Part shown: positions 59,743 through 64,000 of the stretch, piece after piece | How positions within the stretch are numbered: the stretch's first letter is position 1 | Layout of the letters: the number at the start of each line of letters is the position of its first letter | Origin: Paenibacillus catalpae | GTDB lineage: Bacteria; Bacillota; Bacilli; Paenibacillales; Paenibacillaceae | Reading direction: 5' to 3' | DNA length: 64,000 nucleotides | Assembly: GCF_900112695.1 (NCBI RefSeq) | Contig: NZ_FOMT01000004.1 | Coordinates: 682,001-746,000, forward strand | The notes under the pieces: generated by a model | What the model saw: the letters and a program-made list of their open reading frames with translations, nothing else | Database searches by the model: none | What the model was told of the DNA's origin: nothing | Translations under genes and position numbers: made by a program

Positions 59743-60612
59743 TTATGATTTTTCTATAATCTGTTTGATATAAGACGGAAGCACAAAGCTTGCCTGAAAG
59801 ATGTCAGGGTTGATATATTTGGCGGTCTGCCACTGCAAACGATTCAGATCAGCCGCGAGCGGATCCCATGTTTTCGAAGCAATGGTGAAGCTCCATATGC
59901 CGCCGGGAAACGAAGGAATGGTACATAAATAGGTGTGCACAATGGGAAACAGCTTCTCCAGATTGCCGATTGTTTTGCTCAAGCTGCTAAGATTATAATA
60001 CGGCGAACCGGATTGGAACACCGCAATGCCATCCTTCGTCAGACTGTCGTACACATTCTGATAAAATTGCGGCTTATACAAGCTGACAGCCGGTCCGTAA
60101 GGGTCCGAACGGTCGACCAGCAGGACGTCCCATTTATTTTTCTGCCCCTGGATCCAAGCGTAGCCGTCTTTATAAGTCGTTTGGATTTTGTCCGAGTCAG
60201 GCTCCTTCGTCAACCATGCCCGGCATACCTCAATCACTCGTTCATCAATTTCAACAACTTCAATCTGCTGAACGCTGTCATACTTCAGTGCTTCGCGGGC
60301 CGGCCCGCAATCGCCGCCTCCGATCATGGCTACCCGTTTCGGTTCGGCATGAGTCGTCATCGCAATATGCGTAATCATTTCGTTATATATAAAGCCGTCC
60401 TTCGAGGTCACTTGAGGGGTCCCGTCCAACACAAGCATGCGCCCAAAGCCTTTTGTCTCGACGATGCTTATCTCCTGAAAAGGGGATTGCTCGTAGTGCA
60501 GCAGTGCTTTCACCTTATAGCCGACTTCCATATCCAACTCCGGAAGATCGTCCCACAGCCAGACTTCCTCATTGTTTTCTTTATGAAATCCTGTTAACGA
60601 TCCCTTATTCAT
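59743..60612 (-). CDS. speE: Spermidine synthase-like aminopropyltransferase
   Basis: 289 residues, normal SpeE length. Such enzymes move the aminopropyl group from decarboxylated S-adenosylmethionine to putrescine. Motifs: DMEVGYKVKALLHYEQSPFQEISIVET near 27-53, VLDGTPQVTSKDGFIYNEMITH near 61-82, nucleotide-binding MIGGGDCGPAREALKY near 96-111, VEIDERVIEVC near 119-129 and the catalytic Asp in DVLLVDRSDPYGPA near 162-175. Follows the homospermidine-synthase-like gene by 22 bp in the same operon. No SAM decarboxylase gene is in view. Confidence 0.9.
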   Translation of the reverse strand: MNKGSLTGFHKENNEEVWLWDDLPELDMEVGYKVKALLHYEQSPFQEISIVETKGFGRMLVLDGTPQVTSKDGFIYNEMITHIAMTTHAEPKRVAMIGGGDCGPAREALKYDSVQQIEVVEIDERVIEVCRAWLTKEPDSDKIQTTYKDGYAWIQGQKNKWDVLLVDRSDPYGPAVSLYKPQFYQNVYDSLTKDGIAVFQSGSPYYNLSSLSKTIGNLEKLFPIVHTYLCTIPSFPGGIWSFTIASKTWDPLAADLNRLQWQTAKYINPDIFQASFVLPSYIKQIIEKS

Positions 60613-60634
60613 TATTTTTTCATCCCACCAACCA

Positions 60635-61885
60635 TCATATTTTTTTCAACCGGTCAAGCAGCAGCCCGTCCGATCCGCTGTTCTCGCCTGTCACAAAATG
60701 CTTCATATAATACGACAAGTACTGACCGTAACCGGAATCCGTCTGAAGCAGCAGCTCGTCTACGAAATAAACGCCGTCTGGTATATCATCCAGCAGCAGC
60801 GTCGACAACGCTCCATAAATGCCGCAGGCTACCTGGAAATAGGTCGCATTAGTCTTATACTCGGCAAACACTTCCTTATTGCTCATGACATTGTACATGT
60901 ACCGTTCCTTATCCTTGTAGACAAGCAGTACTCCCACCATGTCGGATCCGATCAGCTCGCCATCCAGCGGATCCAGCACTTGGTGCTTCCAGTTCCACAG
61001 ATCATTGGCGTTAGCCAGATTCGCCTTGATTATATCTGTCGTATGATCGTTTACCCGATAGATGAAGCCAAACTCCATATCGAAGGCTTTGCCTAGCGTA
61101 ATCACCTCTTCATGCGGCATCAGGCAGCCATAGAACTGTTTGTCCCCTAGCAGCACTTTGAATTCCAGCTCATACACATCGTGATACAGAAACATCGGCA
61201 TATGCTGCTTCATCAGCATGGGATAGTTCAGAATCGCTTCATCCAGAAAACATTCCGGCGACCACGTCGAATAGACCGTTTTCTTCTGAACCTTGGATGG
61301 ATCCGCATAAAACGAATCGTCCTGCTCTACAATATAAATGCCAAGCGGAAGCTCGCCTGATCCTTGCTCCAGCATGCTGAGCGCCATCCATTGCACAACG
61401 CCGGGATTCATGCCCGAGCCGATAATCGCCTTCGTATGCGTAAAGCGCCCTCTGTTCTCTTCGAAGATGCGATAGCGCTCGAGCAGCGTAAAGCCCTCCA
61501 GCTCCTCTTTTTCATCCACCATCGTGTTCTCCAGTGCCGTATTGATATACATAACCCCAAGCTCATCGCAGCATTGCAGCATTTCCACTGTATCTGCCCA
61601 AGACACATCAATAACGACAGTTGTCTTCGTATCCGTCAGATGCTGGCGGAAGCGGTTCATGTTGCCCAAATCAAACTGATGCAGCCTGAAGCCGACATGC
61701 GGAATAAACAACTTGTAATAAGACTCTTCCTTCTGTATCTTGTCCACCAAATGCAGATCCGCCTGGCGAACGAACGCATGAATCGGATCATTCGGGTCCT
61801 GGAAGGCCTTGTCAACGATCGCGAGAACCGATTTGGCCACACCTCCTCCACTCCCTAGAATCGTAAGCCCTAATCTTTGATTCAC
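60635..61885 (-). CDS. Saccharopine dehydrogenase/homospermidine synthase-like protein
   Basis: 416 residues. N-terminal Rossmann fold with a glycine-rich loop ILGSGGGVAKSVL near 9-21, VVIDVSWADTVEMLQCCDELGVMYINTALEN near 90-120 and the GSGMNPGVVQWMAL segment near 155-168; these fit the homospermidine synthase and carboxynorspermidine dehydrogenase branch. Such enzymes use NAD(P) to join aminobutyl or aspartate-semialdehyde units to polyamines. Co-transcribed with the spermidine synthase-like gene, which supports a polyamine role. Exact reaction uncertain; an opine-type product is an alternative. Confidence 0.82.
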   Translation of the reverse strand: MNQRLGLTILGSGGGVAKSVLAIVDKAFQDPNDPIHAFVRQADLHLVDKIQKEESYYKLFIPHVGFRLHQFDLGNMNRFRQHLTDTKTTVVIDVSWADTVEMLQCCDELGVMYINTALENTMVDEKEELEGFTLLERYRIFEENRGRFTHTKAIIGSGMNPGVVQWMALSMLEQGSGELPLGIYIVEQDDSFYADPSKVQKKTVYSTWSPECFLDEAILNYPMLMKQHMPMFLYHDVYELEFKVLLGDKQFYGCLMPHEEVITLGKAFDMEFGFIYRVNDHTTDIIKANLANANDLWNWKHQVLDPLDGELIGSDMVGVLLVYKDKERYMYNVMSNKEVFAEYKTNATYFQVACGIYGALSTLLLDDIPDGVYFVDELLLQTDSGYGQYLSYYMKHFVTGENSGSDGLLLDRLKKI

Positions 61886-62079
61886 CTGTACCTCAACTCC
61901 TTTTATTCAAGGTATTCAAAGGAGGGAGGGACGAACTATTCGATGACCTATAGAATCTATCATTTTTTTGCAAACCAGAAATCCCCAAATGACGTTAACG
62001 ATCCACTAACAATTCGGATATATACTGGAGTTGTGCAGCAGAATATAACTACCCTGTTCCAAGAAAGGAATTTTAGCAC

Positions 62080-62709
62080 ATGGGAATTCATACGTACTTT
62101 CAGTCGTTGACCGACCTTGAAAGAATCATTCGCTGCCCGGGGAAATTCAAATTTCAAGACCATAGCGTTGCGGAGCATTCCTGGAAGGTTATTCAATATG
62201 CGAAGACATTAGCGGATATTGAGGAAATGAACGGTGTTGCCGTGGATTGGAAGAAGCTCTATGAAATTACGAGCAGCCATGACTACGGCGAAATCTTTAT
62301 CGGAGATATCAAGACACCCGTCAAGCATCATTCCATGGAGCTCCGTTCCATGCTGCTGCAGGTGGAGGAAGGAATGGTTGCCCATTTTATCGATGAGCAT
62401 ATTCCGGAGGAGTTCAAGCCCATGTTCCGCCGGCAGCTGCGCGAGGGCAAAGACCAGTCCGTGGAGGGTCAAATCCTTGAAGTGGCGGACAAATTGGATC
62501 AGATCTATGAAGCTTTCATTGAGCTGCAGCTTGGAAATACAGAAAAAGAATTTATTGTGATGTACCGGTCCGCCTTAATTAAAATAAAAGAAATCAAGCT
62601 TCATTGTGTCGATTACTTCCTGGCGCACATCCTCCCCGACCTCGTCAGCCAAGGCGTTAAATCCCCGATTGATATCGCGCAGATTACAAGAGAAGCTTTG
62701 GCGGAGTAA
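62080..62709 (+). CDS. HD-domain protein, YfbR-like 5'-nucleotidase
   Basis: 209 residues, RBS AAAGGA. HD superfamily metal site: His in QDHSVAEHSWKV near 27-38, HDYGE near 69-73 with the HD pair, and the distal Asp in EVADKLDQIYEA near 135-146. The GEIFIGDIKTPVKHHS segment is typical of the YfbR group, which removes phosphate from deoxyribonucleoside monophosphates. Stand-alone gene, divergent from the polyamine operon. Confidence 0.88.
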   Translation: MGIHTYFQSLTDLERIIRCPGKFKFQDHSVAEHSWKVIQYAKTLADIEEMNGVAVDWKKLYEITSSHDYGEIFIGDIKTPVKHHSMELRSMLLQVEEGMVAHFIDEHIPEEFKPMFRRQLREGKDQSVEGQILEVADKLDQIYEAFIELQLGNTEKEFIVMYRSALIKIKEIKLHCVDYFLAHILPDLVSQGVKSPIDIAQITREALAE

Positions 62710-62739
62710 CTCCCCCTTTTTACTACTATCCAAAAATGC

Positions 62740-62770
62740 AAAAAGCCAGCCTGTCGCGGCTGGCTTTTTT
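62740..62770 (+). terminator. Terminator of the HD-domain gene
   Basis: AAAAAGCCAGCC / GGCTGGCTTTTTT stem-loop with a TGTCGC loop. Confidence 0.92.
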
Positions 62771-62893
62771 ATTTAGCTTACATATCCCCATGGTCCGGCG
62801 CGATGAGCATGGAGCGGCAAGAACCCGGCTGGCCCGGCCGCAGCCGATGTAGTATCATAAAAGCAACGCTGGACAACCGAAAGGGGAAGCTTT

Positions 62894-63172
62894 ATGTGCC
62901 GAAATATTAAGACGCTGTATAATTTCGATCCGCCGGCAACCGACGAGGAAATTCAGGCGGCAGCGCTCCAGTTCGTCCGCAAGTTGTCTGGATTCAACAC
63001 GCCGTCTAAGGCAAATGAGGATGCATTTCAACTGGCGATCGGGGAGGTCACGGAGGCGGCGCGCAAGCTGCTCGGGTCGCTGGTCACGAATGCCGAGCCC
63101 CGCAATCGCGAGGTCGAGATCGAGCGCGCGCGGCTTCGAAACGCGAAGCGTTTTGGCAACGGTTCCGAATAG
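62894..63172 (+). CDS. DUF2277-family protein
   Basis: 92 residues. The whole sequence fits the DUF2277 pattern: MCRNIKTLYNFDPPATDEE at the start, ALQFVRKLSGFNTPSKANEDAF, then RKLLGSLVTNAEPRNREVE. Function unknown. RBS AAAGGGG before the ATG. The gene is richer in G and C than its neighbours and the family is, to my knowledge, most common in Actinobacteria and Proteobacteria, so it may have been acquired. Confidence 0.92.
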   Translation: MCRNIKTLYNFDPPATDEEIQAAALQFVRKLSGFNTPSKANEDAFQLAIGEVTEAARKLLGSLVTNAEPRNREVEIERARLRNAKRFGNGSE

Positions 63173-63181
63173 ATGCGCCTG

Positions 63182-63225
63182 AAGGGCAGCCTAAGCATCT
63201 TCCATGCGATGCTTAGGCTGCCCTT
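63182..63225 (+). terminator. Terminator of the DUF2277 gene
   Basis: Perfect 17-bp arms AGGGCAGCCTAAGCATC / GATGCTTAGGCTGCCCT around an 8-base loop, followed by TCTGTG; T-run is weak. Confidence 0.75.
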
Positions 63226-63256
63226 CTGTGAAGACCCAGAATTTGTTGGATGAAAA

Positions 63257-64000
63257 TCAATGATGACCAAATAAACTCAACCGTTTCGTCTCCCCGGGCT
63301 CTACCTTAATCCTGCTCCATTGCAAGTAACCGCATGAACCAAGCGGCAGAGCTGCTTCTTCCTCCGTTTCCGCCAGAAGCTTCACCTCAGCCGGAAAGCC
63401 GGTCGGATTGGTAATGAGTAAGTTCCGGGACGGGCTTTCTTCCCAGCTGCATTCGACCTGATCGATCACCGTTACGATGCCGGTTGTCTTATTGACGTAA
63501 ATACCCGGAAGCTCGGCATAGGTCAGCATAAGAGACACTTCGCACCAGCAGGAATAAGGGATCGCTTCGCCAACGTTGTCCTTCCCCTCCCAATCGCTCA
63601 TATTCACCCGCTCGCTCATATAACCGGGCGGCATATCCCAGCCTTCCCAGCCTCTGACCGGGCGGTCGGCCCGCGACAAATATTGCGGCAAATGGCCGGC
63701 GATTTCCCTCAGCAGCTCCAAATAATCATTATTGCCCGTTGCCCGGTACAGCTTGAGTAACGAATCACCGGACAACGTACAAATCCCCGGAGCGCTATGC
63801 TTATTCTGCACGTTAGCAATAACGGAACCCGTTGTACGGATGCCAAGCTGCTCAAAGGTTGAGCCCTTTGGAAAGCTGAAATCATAAGAGACGCACCAGG
63901 TCATCGCCTGAAGCGCTGCCTCTTCGGCCATTCGGATCCAATCCCAGTCTCCGCTTGTTTCATACAGCACCATATAGGACTCAAGCAGAGCGAAGGCTGA
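63257..64000 (-). CDS. C-terminal part of a probable alpha/alpha-barrel glycosidase, cut by window edge
   Basis: 247 residues are visible and the frame is open to base 64000, so the N-terminus lies outside. Helical repeats around AEEAALQAMTWCVSYDFSFPKGS, GDSLLKLYRATGNNDYLELLREIAGHLPQYL and SCWCEVSLMLTYAELPGIYVN look like an (alpha/alpha)6 toroid, followed by a beta-rich end (about the last 90 residues). This recalls unsaturated or terpene/L-arabinofuranosidase-like glycosidases, but I cannot place the family. The plant-polysaccharide genes nearby fit a catabolic role. Confidence 0.75.
   Translation of the reverse strand, partial: SAFALLESYMVLYETSGDWDWIRMAEEAALQAMTWCVSYDFSFPKGSTFEQLGIRTTGSVIANVQNKHSAPGICTLSGDSLLKLYRATGNNDYLELLREIAGHLPQYLSRADRPVRGWEGWDMPPGYMSERVNMSDWEGKDNVGEAIPYSCWCEVSLMLTYAELPGIYVNKTTGIVTVIDQVECSWEESPSRNLLITNPTGFPAEVKLLAETEEEAALPLGSCGYLQWSRIKVEPGETKRLSLFGHH

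Noticed and set aside
61877-62110. 77-codon plus-strand frame in the divergent region before the HD gene
   Set aside because: Overlaps the promoter and start of the HD-domain gene in another frame and has no RBS or family match.

Overview
The window looks like chromosomal DNA from a Paenibacillus-type member of the Bacillota. The evidence is strong AGGAGG-type ribosome sites with frequent GTG and TTG starts, many lipobox (L-x-x-C) lipoproteins, a FusB-type EF-G-binding protein, PucR, HxlR and LysR regulators, plant-polysaccharide glycosidases, many ABC importers and dense rho-independent hairpins. No rRNA, tRNA, CRISPR array, phage or insertion-sequence gene was found by eye.

Layout. 1-7.7 kb: an oligopeptide (Opp/Dpp) importer operon on the minus strand (binding protein, B, C, D, F; F runs off the left edge), preceded by an ArsR-like regulator and a separate lipoprotein. 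8.2-14.3 kb: a second complete Opp/Dpp operon on the plus strand with a small unknown gene at its end. Both operons carry a strong hairpin between the binding protein and the first permease gene. 14.7-25 kb: mixed single genes: small protein, MATE transporter, HPP-like and DUF4395-like membrane proteins, a FusB-family protein with a probable leader-peptide attenuator, patatin lipase, aldo/keto reductase, AraC/GyrI regulator, Asp-box lipoprotein, and a PlsY-like/glycosyltransferase pair. 25.4-34.8 kb: two-component system followed by a tightly coupled five-gene operon combining an importer-type binding lipoprotein with an exporter (two ATPases, membrane-fusion protein, FtsX-type permease). 34.8-41.9 kb: PucR regulator, a nitrate/taurine-type ABC importer and two cytosine-deaminase-like amidohydrolases on either side of a divergent promoter, probably uptake and hydrolysis of a small nitrogen heterocycle or amide.

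42.4-50.9 kb: beta-mannosidase, a second two-component system with a membrane protein, GNAT acetyltransferase, LysR regulator, DUF302 protein, and a divergent DoxX/HxlR pair. 51-53.2 kb: divergent MFS transporter/LysR pair. 53.2-54.4 kb: repeats and remnants of a nitroreductase and an esterase. 54.4-64 kb: alpha/beta hydrolase, SEC-C protein, GH3 beta-glucosidase with reversed domain order, a spermidine-synthase/homospermidine-synthase-like pair, a YfbR-like HD protein, a DUF2277 protein, and the C-terminal part of a probable glycosidase at the right edge.

The most unusual content is non-coding. Two intergenic arrays 11 kb apart (41983-42305 and 53261-53585) each contain six 23-bp palindromes spaced alternately 52 and about 71-73 bp, that is three copies of a roughly 125-bp unit. 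The geometry is the same at both loci although the spacer sequences differ. A looser palindrome trio (about 25.2 kb), a four-copy degenerate repeat (about 32.5 kb) and a TTGGAT-type repeat family at two loci add to this. The second notable point is a 17-codon leader ORF with its own promoter in front of the FusB-family gene.
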